From Anaerolineaceae bacterium (GTDB lineage Bacteria > Chloroflexota > Anaerolineae > Anaerolineales > Anaerolineaceae), in contig JACZIY010000275.1 in the NCBI GenBank assembly GCA_014860845.1, forward strand, positions 1 to 24,774: a DNA stretch of 24,774 nucleotides, read 5' to 3'. The notes under the pieces are model-generated. The model was not told the origin of the DNA, did no database searches, and worked only from the letters and a program-made list of their open reading frames with translations. Shown piece by piece: positions 6,263-14,410 of the stretch. Within the stretch, counting starts at the first letter, position 1. The number at the start of each line of letters is the position of its first letter. Made by a program: the position numbers and the translations under genes.

Positions 6263-8965
6263 ATGAAAACAGGTTTACGTAAAACAAAATCTATTCTCAC
6301 TATAAATGGAAAGGATTATCAATTTTTCCACCTCTCCAAATTACATCCAGAGAAACCGAATTATTTGGATCGGTTGCCTTTTTCGATTCGCATTTTGCTT
6401 GAAGGCCTGCTCAGAAATATCAATGGCAAATCCATCACCGAAAATGACGCCAATAAACTCGCTGACTGGCAACCCCATCATGAGCTTCGTCAACCGATTC
6501 CTTTTTTCCCCGGCAGAGTAGTCCTTCAGGATTTCACTGGGGTTCCAGTGCTAAATGATCTGGCTGCGATGAGAGCTGCAATTCAACGAATTGGTGGAGA
6601 CCCGTTAAAAATCAATCCCATTATCCCGGTCGATCTGGTAATTGACCATTCAATCATGGTGGACGTATCCGCACAAAAAGATGCTGTGGATCAAAACTCA
6701 AAAAATGAATTTGAACGTAATTTTGAGCGATATCAATTCTTGCGATGGAGTAGCTCCGCTTTTAAGAATTTGCGAATAGTCCCACCATCGACTGGAATCA
6801 TTCACCAGGTGAACCTGGAGTATCTTGCCCAATCTGTTTTGACCAATGAAACAGATGGCGATACTTATCTTTTTCCTGATACGCTGGTAGGTACTGACTC
6901 CCATACAACGATGATCAATGGGTTAGGCATTGTAGGTTGGGGAGTTGGAGGAATTGAAGCAGTTGCTGCTATGATGGGACAACCGATCGAAATTCTCACC
7001 CCGGATGTAATTGGCGTTCACCTGAAAGGACAATTAAGAGAAGGATTAACGCCCACAGACTTGACATTGACCATCATCCAGATTCTAAGGAAAAAAGGCG
7101 TAGTTGATAAGTTTGTCGAGTTCTTTGGAGAAGGACTGGATCACCTGAGCCTGGCTGACCGGGCAATGATTGCCAATATCACCCCGGAAAGTGGAGCAAC
7201 CATGATTTATTTTCCATTCGATGTGCAATCAATGAATTATCTGCGATTAACCGGCAAAAATGAAGAACATCTGGATCTGGTTGAGAAGTATTACCGGACA
7301 CAAAATCTATTCCGTGAATCACATCAACCTTCCCCAGAATTTTCTGAGGTAATTGAGGTTGATCTGGGTCAAATAGAGCCCAGTGTGGCTGGCCCAAAAC
7401 GGCCACAGGACCGCATGGGATTGCAGTCGGTTAAAGAAAATTTTCAAATCAGCATAGTCCAACCTCGCAATCAAATGGGATTTGGTTATCCGGAAAATGA
7501 AGCACAGAAGACTTTTTCCCTCGATTATGCTGGGAAATCATTTCATTTATCACATGGGTTTACTGCCATCGCAGCCATTACTTCCTGCACGAATACCTCC
7601 AATCCAACGGTTATGATTGCAGCCGGTTTGGTTGCCAAAAAAGCAGCTTTAAAAGGACTTACTATCCCGGAATACGTAAAAACCAGTTTTGCCCCTGGTT
7701 CTCGGGTTGTCACTGAATACCTCACCCAAAGTGGTTTAATGGTAGATCTGGAAAAACTTGGATTTCATGTGGTGGGTTATGGATGCACAACTTGTATTGG
7801 CAATAGTGGTCCCCTCCACAAAGAAATTGTTGATTTCATAGAAAAGGAAAAGATTATTGCCAGTGCGGTTCTTTCAGGAAATAGAAATTTTGAAGGCAGA
7901 ATTCATCCTCACACACTGGCAAATTATTTGGCTTCTCCCCCACTCGTAGTCGTATACGCGTTGGCTGGTACGGTAAATATCAATTTAACAAAAGATCCTA
8001 TCGGATATGGTCACAATGGAAAACCTGTTTTCATGGGTGATATTTGGCCAACTTCCTCTGAAATCCAGCACATTTTGCATTCTGTCGTCAAACCAGATTT
8101 ATTTATCAAAAACTATGGAAATGTGTTTTCGGGTAATGCTGATTGGAACACGCTGCAAACAAGTTCTGAAAAAACCTATGCATGGGATGACAATTCCACC
8201 TACTTGCAGGAACCACCATATTTTGAAAATCTATCACCAGAAGGTTCATCTGTTACTGTTGATGATGCTCATGCGCTCGTTGTTTTAGGAGATTCCGTCA
8301 CCACCGACCATATTTCTCCAGCTGGTGCAATTCCATTAAAAAGTCCAGCGGGAGAATTTCTGGTAACCCATGGTGTTCAACCCCAGGATTTCAATTCTTT
8401 TGGATCTCGTAGAGGGAATGACCGCATTATGACCCGCGGGACTTTTGGGAACATCCGCATTAAGAATTTGCTATTGACTGGTATTGAAGGCGGCATGACA
8501 CGTTATATTCCATCCGGTGCGGTAATGAGCATATTTGATGCCTCACAGAAATATCAACACGCAGGAATTGATCTGATTGTGATCGCTGGGAAAGAGTATG
8601 GAACTGGTTCCTCACGTGATTGGGCAGCAAAGGGTCCGATGCTATTAGGTGTAAAAGCGGTCATAGCAGAATCGTTTGAACGTATCCACCGATCCAATTT
8701 GGTTGGGATGGGTATTTTGCCATTAGAGTTTTTACCGGGTGAAAATTTAAAAACCTTTGGGCTCGATGGTAGTGAAAAATTCACCATCAACAATACAGAA
8801 GCTATTTCGCCAGGGAAAATCCTTCAGGTAAAAGCTTTAAGCTCCAATGTTGAAGAAATCAATTTTGATGTCAAATTGAGAATCGATACCTTCATTGAAA
8901 TTCAATATTTTAAAGATGGCGGTATTATGAATACGATTTTGAAGGAATTTATTGCCTCTCGGTAA
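6263..8965 (+). CDS. acnA: Aconitate hydratase, AcnA/IRP1 type
   Basis: Isomerises citrate to isocitrate with a [4Fe-4S] cluster. 900 residues, the usual length of AcnA. Cluster cysteines C442 (TSCTNTSNP), C508 and C511 (GYGCTTCIGNSGPL) are intact. Other hallmarks: GTDSHTTMINGLGIVGWGVGG (about 210-230, given in part), GDSVTTDHISPAG at 676-688, FGSRRGND at 713-720 and YGTGSSRDWAAKGP at 779-792 of the swivelling domain. The ATG comes 3 bases after the isocitrate dehydrogenase stop; the ribosome site AGGAG lies inside the end of that gene, so translation is probably coupled. With citrate synthase next door the block makes 2-oxoglutarate from oxaloacetate and acetyl-CoA. It converges on the dCMP deaminase gene with 35 bases between. 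Confidence 0.97.
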   Translation: MKTGLRKTKSILTINGKDYQFFHLSKLHPEKPNYLDRLPFSIRILLEGLLRNINGKSITENDANKLADWQPHHELRQPIPFFPGRVVLQDFTGVPVLNDLAAMRAAIQRIGGDPLKINPIIPVDLVIDHSIMVDVSAQKDAVDQNSKNEFERNFERYQFLRWSSSAFKNLRIVPPSTGIIHQVNLEYLAQSVLTNETDGDTYLFPDTLVGTDSHTTMINGLGIVGWGVGGIEAVAAMMGQPIEILTPDVIGVHLKGQLREGLTPTDLTLTIIQILRKKGVVDKFVEFFGEGLDHLSLADRAMIANITPESGATMIYFPFDVQSMNYLRLTGKNEEHLDLVEKYYRTQNLFRESHQPSPEFSEVIEVDLGQIEPSVAGPKRPQDRMGLQSVKENFQISIVQPRNQMGFGYPENEAQKTFSLDYAGKSFHLSHGFTAIAAITSCTNTSNPTVMIAAGLVAKKAALKGLTIPEYVKTSFAPGSRVVTEYLTQSGLMVDLEKLGFHVVGYGCTTCIGNSGPLHKEIVDFIEKEKIIASAVLSGNRNFEGRIHPHTLANYLASPPLVVVYALAGTVNINLTKDPIGYGHNGKPVFMGDIWPTSSEIQHILHSVVKPDLFIKNYGNVFSGNADWNTLQTSSEKTYAWDDNSTYLQEPPYFENLSPEGSSVTVDDAHALVVLGDSVTTDHISPAGAIPLKSPAGEFLVTHGVQPQDFNSFGSRRGNDRIMTRGTFGNIRIKNLLLTGIEGGMTRYIPSGAVMSIFDASQKYQHAGIDLIVIAGKEYGTGSSRDWAAKGPMLLGVKAVIAESFERIHRSNLVGMGILPLEFLPGENLKTFGLDGSEKFTINNTEAISPGKILQVKALSSNVEEINFDVKLRIDTFIEIQYFKDGGIMNTILKEFIASR

Positions 8966-9000
8966 GTAAATTAATTTTATTTCTGAGTTCAATCAGACAA

Positions 9001-9432
9001 TTAATCCTCAGTAGAATATTGTTCCATAATTACCCCCGCTTTTTCGAGGAATTCAAGCGCAATTGGATCAACTCGATATGCATTGAGATAAATTAATTTG
9101 GAGATTCTGGCGTTAATTAACATTTTTGTGCAATTTAGACACGGAAAATGGGTCACATAACAGAACGCATCTTTTGTTGCCAATCCAAAAACAGCTGCCT
9201 GAATAATGGCATTCACTTCAGCATGAACTGTGCGAACACAATGACCATCGACCATCAAATGACCAATATCATCGCAATGTTCCAATCCTGCAGGTGAGCC
9301 GTTATAACCAGTCGAGATGATATGCTTATCTTTTACCAATACCGCCCCCACCTTTGCTCGATCACAGGTTGAGCGTACTGCAACATCTTCCGCTATTTTC
9401 ATGAAGTAAGAATCCCATGTTGGTCGTGTCAT
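9001..9432 (-). CDS. dCMP deaminase (ComEB-type cytidine/deoxycytidylate deaminase)
   Basis: Zinc-dependent deamination of dCMP to dUMP, feeding thymidylate synthesis. 143 residues, normal for the family. Catalytic zinc motif H70-A71-E72 (HAEVNAI) and PCLNC with C98 and C101; TGYNGSP at 41-47 is the nucleotide-binding loop. C23, C53 and nearby His residues could form the second zinc site of the dCMP deaminase branch. The ATG at 9432 is chosen because TTTGGAGGAACA precedes it directly; an in-frame ATG 11 codons earlier overlaps that ribosome site. It is the last gene on this strand after pstB, separated by about 100 bases, so it probably has its own promoter. Confidence 0.93.
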   Translation of the reverse strand: MTRPTWDSYFMKIAEDVAVRSTCDRAKVGAVLVKDKHIISTGYNGSPAGLEHCDDIGHLMVDGHCVRTVHAEVNAIIQAAVFGLATKDAFCYVTHFPCLNCTKMLINARISKLIYLNAYRVDPIALEFLEKAGVIMEQYSTED

Positions 9433-9535
9433 TGTTCCTCCAAATTTTTCATCAAAGCATAACAAATCAATAATGACTTAATTTTATTGATCCAAATCAA
9501 CAAATCAAATAAAAACTTCAACGGATCGTTTCTTA

Positions 9536-10291
9536 TTAACCAAATTTTCCAGAAATGTAATCCTGTGTTTTTTCATCCTTAGGGTTTGTAAAGATTTCCT
9601 CAGCGCTGGAAAATTCGATTAACTTGCCTTGTAAGAAGAAAGCGACATAGTCAGCGATTCGTCCGGCTTGTTGTGTATTATGTGGAGCAATGATAATTGT
9701 GAAATCTTTCTTGAGTTCATTCAGAGATGTTTCAATTTTTGCAGTGGAGACTGGGTCAAGTGCTGATGTCGGTTCATCCAGCATGATGATTTCAGGTTGT
9801 AAGGACAATGTACGTGCGAGGCATAAACGCTGTTGTTGACCACCAGAAATAGAATTGGCTGGATCCTGTAACCGTTCTTTCACTTCATCCCATAATTCAG
9901 CCAATCGCAAAGCGCGTTCCACTGCATCATCCAATACAATTTTTCGTTTCTCCCCCATTAATTCCAATCCATAAGAGACATTCTGATAAATGGATAATGG
10001 CAGCGGTAATGGTCGAGAAAATACAATTCCGACTTTTCGTCGTAAAGCGATTACATCCAGTGTTGGGTCAAGTATGTCGATTCCGTCAATTAATATCTTT
10101 CCTGTTGTCTTTGCTACATCTGCCAGATCATTTAACCGATTCAATGCACGTAAGAAAGTTGATTTACCCCCACCAGATGGACCAATCAACGCTGTAATCT
10201 GGTTGATGGGTATCCGAAGATTGATATCAAACAAAGATTCAACCCCATCCGAATAGGTAATGGAAAGATTTTCTACAATTATTTTATCCAT
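9536..10291 (-). CDS. pstB: Phosphate ABC transporter ATPase PstB
   Basis: Cytoplasmic ATPase subunit of the high-affinity phosphate importer. 251 residues from the ATG at 10291 (one base after the pstA stop); a GTG nine codons upstream is a possible but less likely start. Walker A GPSGGGKST at 37-45, ABC signature SISGGQQQRLCLAR at 147-160, Walker B IIMLDEPTSALDP at 168-180 and switch His H204 (APHNTQQAGR) are all present; NRLND after the Walker A is typical of PstB. The Q-loop, usually VFQ, reads VFSRPLPLPLSIYQN with S92 in place of Gln. Fourth gene of pstSCAB; no phoU follows in the window. Confidence 0.95.
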   Translation of the reverse strand: MDKIIVENLSITYSDGVESLFDINLRIPINQITALIGPSGGGKSTFLRALNRLNDLADVAKTTGKILIDGIDILDPTLDVIALRRKVGIVFSRPLPLPLSIYQNVSYGLELMGEKRKIVLDDAVERALRLAELWDEVKERLQDPANSISGGQQQRLCLARTLSLQPEIIMLDEPTSALDPVSTAKIETSLNELKKDFTIIIAPHNTQQAGRIADYVAFFLQGKLIEFSSAEEIFTNPKDEKTQDYISGKFG

Positions 10292-10292
10292 A

Positions 10293-11165
10293 TTACCACT
10301 GCCTTTTCGCCCGGGCACGGGAACGAATCATGGTGACTATAATATTCATGATCAGGACAAACACCAGCAACACCAAAACTGTTCCATATTGAATCTGGAT
10401 GGGCATACCGGGTACCTGAGTGGAGATCACAAATAAATGATATGGCAACGCCATGGTCGCATCCAGGGGAGAATTCGGCAATCTTGGAAGGAAAAAAGCA
10501 GCCCCTGTGAATAAAATGGGAGCTGTTTCACCTGCTGCACGTTCCAACCCGAGGACAACACCTGTCAATATTCCAGGGATTGCCTGTGGTAAAACCAATC
10601 GCCAGATTGTCTGCCACTTGGTAGCGCCTAATGATACACTCACAACTCTGAAGGATTGTGGAACCGCTCTCAGTGCTTCTTCTGTAGTGCTGATGATCAC
10701 AGGCAGTGTCATGATCGCCAGCGTAAGAGACGCAGATAATATACTGGTTCCGAAATTCAGGAAGATAACAAACAACCCTAAACCGAATAAGCCATACACA
10801 ACGGAAGGTATTCCGGCTAGATTAATAATCGCCAGGCGAATTGATTGTGTAACTCTATTAACAGGTGCATATTCCGATAAATATATCGCAGCTGCGATCC
10901 CTAAAGGGACAGAGAAGATTGCGGTACCTATCGTCAAATAGAAAGTTCCTACAATCGCTGGCCAGATTCCGCCTGCTCTCATGCCATCACGGGGCATCGC
11001 AGAAACAAACTCCCAGGATAAAGCTGGTGCTCCCAAATATATGATATAGATAACAACTGCAATTATTGGGATGACAGTAGCAATGGATAGTAACGTTAAT
11101 ACCGAAAAACCTAATTTTTCTATACGAAGTTGTTTAATCACATTTGATTTTTTTGCAGTTTGCAT
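10293..11165 (-). CDS. pstA: Phosphate ABC transporter permease PstA
   Basis: Inner-membrane permease subunit. 290 residues with about six membrane helices (first at 17-45, last at about 258-280). The cytoplasmic coupling loop reads EEALRAVPQSFRVVSVSLGA at about 157-176, followed by LGATKWQTIWRLVLPQA and ERAAGETAPILFTGA, all typical of PstA. The periplasmic loop before helix 2 (MPRDGMRAGGIWPAI) is also characteristic. GAGAGAAG precedes the ATG. Eight bases separate it from pstC and one base from pstB, so it is inside a tight operon. Confidence 0.96.
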   Translation of the reverse strand: MQTAKKSNVIKQLRIEKLGFSVLTLLSIATVIPIIAVVIYIIYLGAPALSWEFVSAMPRDGMRAGGIWPAIVGTFYLTIGTAIFSVPLGIAAAIYLSEYAPVNRVTQSIRLAIINLAGIPSVVYGLFGLGLFVIFLNFGTSILSASLTLAIMTLPVIISTTEEALRAVPQSFRVVSVSLGATKWQTIWRLVLPQAIPGILTGVVLGLERAAGETAPILFTGAAFFLPRLPNSPLDATMALPYHLFVISTQVPGMPIQIQYGTVLVLLVFVLIMNIIVTMIRSRARAKRQW

Positions 11166-11173
11166 ATCTTCTC

Positions 11174-12073
11174 TCAGGATAAAATCCTCTCAGCCCGCTT
11201 TAATTTCCGAGAGCTGATGTTGGAGGCAATTACATTTACCAACAAGGTGAATAAAAACAGAACCATACCAATGAAAAACAAAACATGATAATGCGGACTA
11301 CCCGTGGCAACCTCCCCCATTTCAGAAGCGATCGTGGCGGTCATCGTGCGAATGGGCATAAACAATGCTCGCAATGAAGTGGGCAGAATTGGAGCGTTTC
11401 CGGTAACCATCATGACGGTCATGGTTTCTCCAATTGTCCTTCCAACACCTAACATAACTGCCATCAGAATGCCTGATCGGGCTGCAGGGACAGTTACCCC
11501 CCAAATTGTCTGCCAGCGTGTCAACCCCAAAGCCAGTGAGCCATGTCTGTAGGATTCCGGCACATTATTAAGCGCATCTTCTGAAATAGACACAATGGTA
11601 GGAATGGCAATACCACCTAATAATAAAGACCCCGTCAGAGCCGTGAGTCCAGTAGGTAAATTCAGACTATCACGCAGGAAAGGAGAAACAACCAGAATCC
11701 CCAAAAAACCAAGGACCACACTTGGTAAACCCGCCAATAACTCAACCAACGGTTTCATAATTTCCTGCAGCCAATTTGGCGCAATTTCTGCGATAAATAC
11801 CGCTGTAAGAATACCAAACGGTACTGCTATCAACGATGCTCCTAAGGTGACCACCAGAGAACCCAATATTAATGGAAGAATCCCATAGTAATCCTCAATT
11901 GGATACCATCTCTCAGAAAATAATTGAGATAAAGGAACATCAAAAAGCGCTGGTGTTCCTTCAGATAAAAGAAAAAACAAAATCAATAAAACAAAAAGGA
12001 TAGATGAATACCCCGAAAATTGAATTGATCGGGTGATTACTTTTTCAAAAATCCTTGTTTGATTTTCTTTCAT
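11174..12073 (-). CDS. pstC: Phosphate ABC transporter permease PstC
   Basis: Partner permease of PstA. 299 residues from the ATG at 12073, which has GAGGAAAACT directly before it; the ATG at 12085 four codons upstream overlaps the pstS stop (ATGA) and is an alternative that would couple translation. About six membrane helices; coupling loop EDALNNVPESYRHGSLALG and TRWQTIWGVTVPAARSGI near the middle, then GRTIGETMTVMMVTGN, as in PstC proteins. Together with PstA it forms the phosphate pore. Confidence 0.95.
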   Translation of the reverse strand: MKENQTRIFEKVITRSIQFSGYSSILFVLLILFFLLSEGTPALFDVPLSQLFSERWYPIEDYYGILPLILGSLVVTLGASLIAVPFGILTAVFIAEIAPNWLQEIMKPLVELLAGLPSVVLGFLGILVVSPFLRDSLNLPTGLTALTGSLLLGGIAIPTIVSISEDALNNVPESYRHGSLALGLTRWQTIWGVTVPAARSGILMAVMLGVGRTIGETMTVMMVTGNAPILPTSLRALFMPIRTMTATIASEMGEVATGSPHYHVLFFIGMVLFLFTLLVNVIASNISSRKLKRAERILS

Positions 12074-12081
12074 AGTTTTCC

Positions 12082-12978
12082 TCATTTAACTGGAATGAAA
12101 CCTAAATCCTCAACAATTTTTTGCCCTTCTGATGTCATGATCCAGTCAAGGTAATCTTTTACGAAAGATGGTGGTGTACCCGGGGCATATATGTATAAAT
12201 TTCTAGAAATGGCATAAAGGTTATCATTGACAGAGCTTAATGTTGGAAATATGTAATCCGATCCTTCTTCGCTGGCAATACCAAGCACCTTTACTTCTTC
12301 AGTGATGTACCCCAATCCATCATAACCAATTGCATTTCGATTTTCCCGTACTTCAGCTATGATTCCCTCGGATGAGGGCAGTAATAAGGTGTTCGCTGAG
12401 AAAATTGTCTTATCATCGGAATCTCCGAGGCGAATGACTACTTCAAGGAAGTAGACATGCGTTCCTGAATTTGTTTCTCGAGAGAGGCGAACAATTGGTC
12501 TGTCCTCGCCACCTAATTCATTCCAATTCTGGATTTTCCCTGTGTAAATATCTGAAATTTCCTGCAAAGTTAAGTGATTGATAGGATTATCCGGATGAAC
12601 AATTACAGCAATCGCATCTCTTGCAACAACGTATTCGATCGGTTCCACCCCATTCTTGTTCGCGCTTTCAATTTCTTCACTTTTTATTTTCCGGGATGCA
12701 TTTGCCAGGTCAACTGTATTATTGATTAGTGACGCAATTCCGGTTCCACTTCCCCCTCCAGTAACAGAAATTCGAACTTCGGGATGCAGCTTCTGATATT
12801 CTTCTGCCCAGTATAATGCCAGATTGACCATTGTATCTGAGCCTTTATTTTCCAAATATAAATAATCGGTCGAATTCTGATTGGTCGATTGTTCCCCATT
12901 GGTTTTATTTTGACATCCGGTTAATAAAAAAATTAAAAGGAACAAACCAACATAAACAAATGAAAAAAAATTTCGCAT
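12082..12978 (-). CDS. pstS: Phosphate-binding lipoprotein PstS
   Basis: Captures phosphate outside the membrane and delivers it to PstCA. 298 residues from the ATG at 12978. Signal peptide with lipobox LLTGC (lipidated C22), then the PBP-like fold: GSDTMVNLALYWAEEYQ, VTGGGSGTGIASLINNTVDLANASR (phosphate-loop region, about 67-91) and LSRETNSGTHVYF. The start is decided by a TATAAT at 12991-12986 which lies only 7 bases before this ATG; an upstream in-frame ATG at 13011 would put the promoter inside the gene. There is no Shine-Dalgarno sequence, so the mRNA may be leaderless. First gene of pstSCAB; its TGA overlaps an ATG of pstC. Confidence 0.93.
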   Translation of the reverse strand: MRNFFSFVYVGLFLLIFLLTGCQNKTNGEQSTNQNSTDYLYLENKGSDTMVNLALYWAEEYQKLHPEVRISVTGGGSGTGIASLINNTVDLANASRKIKSEEIESANKNGVEPIEYVVARDAIAVIVHPDNPINHLTLQEISDIYTGKIQNWNELGGEDRPIVRLSRETNSGTHVYFLEVVIRLGDSDDKTIFSANTLLLPSSEGIIAEVRENRNAIGYDGLGYITEEVKVLGIASEEGSDYIFPTLSSVNDNLYAISRNLYIYAPGTPPSFVKDYLDWIMTSEGQKIVEDLGFIPVK

Positions 12979-12985
12979 GCTAAAA

Positions 12986-12991
12986 ATTATA
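12986..12991 (-). promoter_or_regulatory. Candidate -10 element of pstS operon
   Basis: TATAAT on the minus strand. Transcription from it would begin at or next to the A of the pstS ATG. No good -35 is found 16-18 bases upstream, as expected for a promoter needing a PhoB/PhoP-type activator, but I cannot recognise a clear Pho box. Confidence 0.4.
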
Positions 12992-13127
12992 AATGATACT
13001 TGCCAAAACATACCAGCATATCAATGAAATTAGTCCTCAGAATCCTGGTCTTCCTGGAAAATCCATATAAAAAATTTACCCAACAAATAAGATTATTTCC
13101 AATTCTTCAATTTATAGAAATATTCAT

Positions 13128-13811
13128 TCATCCTTTAGAATTCGATGCTACTTTAGCCAATCGCGTAGAATCCATCACTCTGAATTCTGTACGGGTAATA
13201 TCAATTATTCCATCATCAGCAAATCGATGCAGGAAACGACAAACCATCTCTCTGGTTGACCCTATTCTGGCAGCCATTTCATCTAAAGTTAAACTTCTGG
13301 TAACCGGCCCATTTTCTTGATCACGGACTGTTTCCATCAATAATTTTGCTAAACGCCCTGCCACAGGCTGAAATGTCATCTCTTCTAGAATTTCACTTGC
13401 TCGTATCATTTTGTAAACCATCAAGCGAGATAATTCCCATGCTGCTGCGCCTTCACTTTTGAGAATTGGTATCAAACACTCAGCTGACCATAGCATAATG
13501 CTGGTATTCTCAGCAACCTCCAGAGAAACAGGCATTGGCATTGTTTCATAAAAGAATGCTAGTCCCCAAAAAATGTCACCTTCATTAAAAGTCGTTACGA
13601 CCAGGTTGCGGCCTTCCACCGAACTCTTTGATGCATGAATACTTCCATTGGTAATTAAAAACATGTATGGCCAGATATCCCCATCAACAGCAATCAATTC
13701 ACCTTTTACGAATCGCTTGGAGATTGCCGTCTTTTTAACCAGAATCTTTTTTTCTTCCGACAATGCTGCAAACACTGGATTCTGGTCAAATAACAATGCT
13801 AATTCTTTCAT
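13128..13811 (-). CDS. Crp/Fnr-family transcriptional regulator
   Basis: 227 residues: N-terminal cyclic-nucleotide-binding-like beta roll (about 15-125), dimer helix (about 125-150) and C-terminal winged helix (about 170-218). The recognition helix has R187-E188-M-V-C-R192, the RExxxR pattern of E. coli CRP, which reads TGTGA half-sites. It lacks the N-terminal cysteines of FNR, so no [4Fe-4S] oxygen sensor; the cAMP residues of CRP (Glu and Arg-Ser of the phosphate-binding cassette) are also missing (GLAFFYETMPMPVSLEV there), so the ligand is something else, perhaps heme/NO as in DNR-type relatives (inference). GAGGAG precedes the ATG. It is divergent from the membrane/redox cluster, whose promoters carry Crp/Fnr-like boxes, so it is the probable local regulator. 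Confidence 0.9.
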   Translation of the reverse strand: MKELALLFDQNPVFAALSEEKKILVKKTAISKRFVKGELIAVDGDIWPYMFLITNGSIHASKSSVEGRNLVVTTFNEGDIFWGLAFFYETMPMPVSLEVAENTSIMLWSAECLIPILKSEGAAAWELSRLMVYKMIRASEILEEMTFQPVAGRLAKLLMETVRDQENGPVTRSLTLDEMAARIGSTREMVCRFLHRFADDGIIDITRTEFRVMDSTRLAKVASNSKG

Positions 13812-13828
13812 GTATTTCTCCTCGATTA

Positions 13829-13837
13829 ACTATAGCA
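13829..13837 (-). promoter_or_regulatory. Extended -10 promoter of the Crp-family gene
   Basis: Minus strand TGCTATAGT (TGn plus TATAGT), about 18 bases before the gene's ATG; no good -35. The FNR-like box at 13882-13895 would be centred about 66 bases upstream of its start site, a usual class I activator position. Confidence 0.4.
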
Positions 13838-13881
13838 GAAAATAATTTCTTTCCATTTTCTAACTTGGTTATTTCGCCTAA

Positions 13882-13895
13882 TTGCGTTAAGTCAA
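13882..13895. promoter_or_regulatory. FNR/DNR-like box TTGCGTTAAGTCAA
   Basis: Fits the TTG-N8-CAA palindrome of the FNR/DNR/NnrR group. It lies between the Crp-family gene and the lipoprotein gene and differs by one base from the box at 14380-14393, which stands in front of the next gene. Co-occurrence upstream of two consecutive genes supports real function. Confidence 0.55.
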
Positions 13896-13905
13896 AGAAT
13901 TTATA

Positions 13906-13921
13906 TGTGAAATATATTACA
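13906..13921. promoter_or_regulatory. CRP-like box TGTGAAATATATTACA
   Basis: TGTGA-N6-TTACA, near-palindromic, 10 bases after the FNR-like box and 37 bases before the lipoprotein ATG. It is 14 of 16 identical to the element at 14411-14426. It may also contain the -10 region (TATATT at 13913-13918), so operator and core promoter cannot be separated by eye. Confidence 0.5.
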
Positions 13922-13958
13922 AATTCAATAATCAAATTTTTCAAGTTAAGGGATGCAA

Positions 13959-14360
13959 ATGAATAACAAAATTCTTCTCATTTTTACACTTATTTTCTTA
14001 ACCTTGTTAAGCGCATGTATGGATGCACGATCTCTGTGTTCACCTGGAATGATCACTTATCGTGATCGTACAGATCCATTTCCGGAACTGACGGAAACCC
14101 AACCCGAACCTCAACAAATCGAAATTAAGAGGAAAATGATGAGTTTTGACCAGGTGGTTTCAGGACAATTGTGTAATAACCATCTGGAAGGCTTGGTCTA
14201 TGTAGGTTGTGACATTGAAATCTATGAATGGGATGATAAATCGAATTTCCTGAATGATTGCAACTTTTATGTTGAGTCGAACACTATCATTTATGTGGCT
14301 GCCCATAATAACAGGGCGTATTACAAAGGCTGCGATTCCTGCCATATGAGTGAAGAATAA
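13959..14360 (+). CDS. Small Cys-rich lipoprotein with C-terminal CxxCH motif
   Basis: Not a family I recognise. 133 residues from the ATG at 13959 (AAGGG seven bases before it; an ATG two codons upstream is less well placed). Signal peptide with lipobox LLSAC (C20), so it is exported and membrane-tethered. The mature part has C27, C72, C84, C101 and a terminal C125-D-S-C128-H129-M130. CxxCH is the covalent heme c attachment motif, and M130 or another Met/His could be the second ligand, but a single CxxCH at the extreme end of a short protein may instead be a metal site or redox pair. The spaced cysteines suggest disulfides or metal binding. First gene of the membrane/redox cluster, with its own box-bearing promoter, facing the Crp-family regulator. 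Confidence 0.75.
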   Translation: MNNKILLIFTLIFLTLLSACMDARSLCSPGMITYRDRTDPFPELTETQPEPQQIEIKRKMMSFDQVVSGQLCNNHLEGLVYVGCDIEIYEWDDKSNFLNDCNFYVESNTIIYVAAHNNRAYYKGCDSCHMSEE

Positions 14361-14379
14361 TAGGTTTGACTTGCACCAT

Positions 14380-14393
14380 TTGCTTTAAGTCAA
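14380..14393. promoter_or_regulatory. FNR/DNR-like box TTGCTTTAAGTCAA
   Basis: Second TTG-N8-CAA palindrome, almost identical to 13882-13895. Its centre lies 32 bases upstream of a TGATATTTA extended -10 (14413-14421), the spacing of class II FNR promoters (about -41.5), with the next gene's GGAGG following. Confidence 0.6.
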
Positions 14394-14410
14394 AGCTGAA
14401 AACTGCCGTT

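Noticed and set aside
9960..10010. Frameshift in PstB at the altered Q-loop
   Set aside because: Frame and flanking motifs continue without break; the change is a substitution.
10453..10941. 162-codon plus-strand open frame
   Set aside because: Lies fully antisense to pstA, with no ribosome site and a composition of mirrored codons; a shadow.
13000..13320. 106-codon plus-strand open frame between pstS and the Crp-family gene
   Set aside because: Mostly antisense to the Crp-family gene, no recognisable domain and no Shine-Dalgarno sequence.
13128..13811. FNR oxygen sensor
   Set aside because: None of the N-terminal cluster cysteines is present; only C112 and C191 occur.
14364..14394. TTTGACTT / AAGTCAAA inverted repeat as terminator of the CxxCH lipoprotein gene
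   Set aside because: AT-rich arms and no following T-run; the right arm is better read as part of the FNR-like box at 14380-14393.
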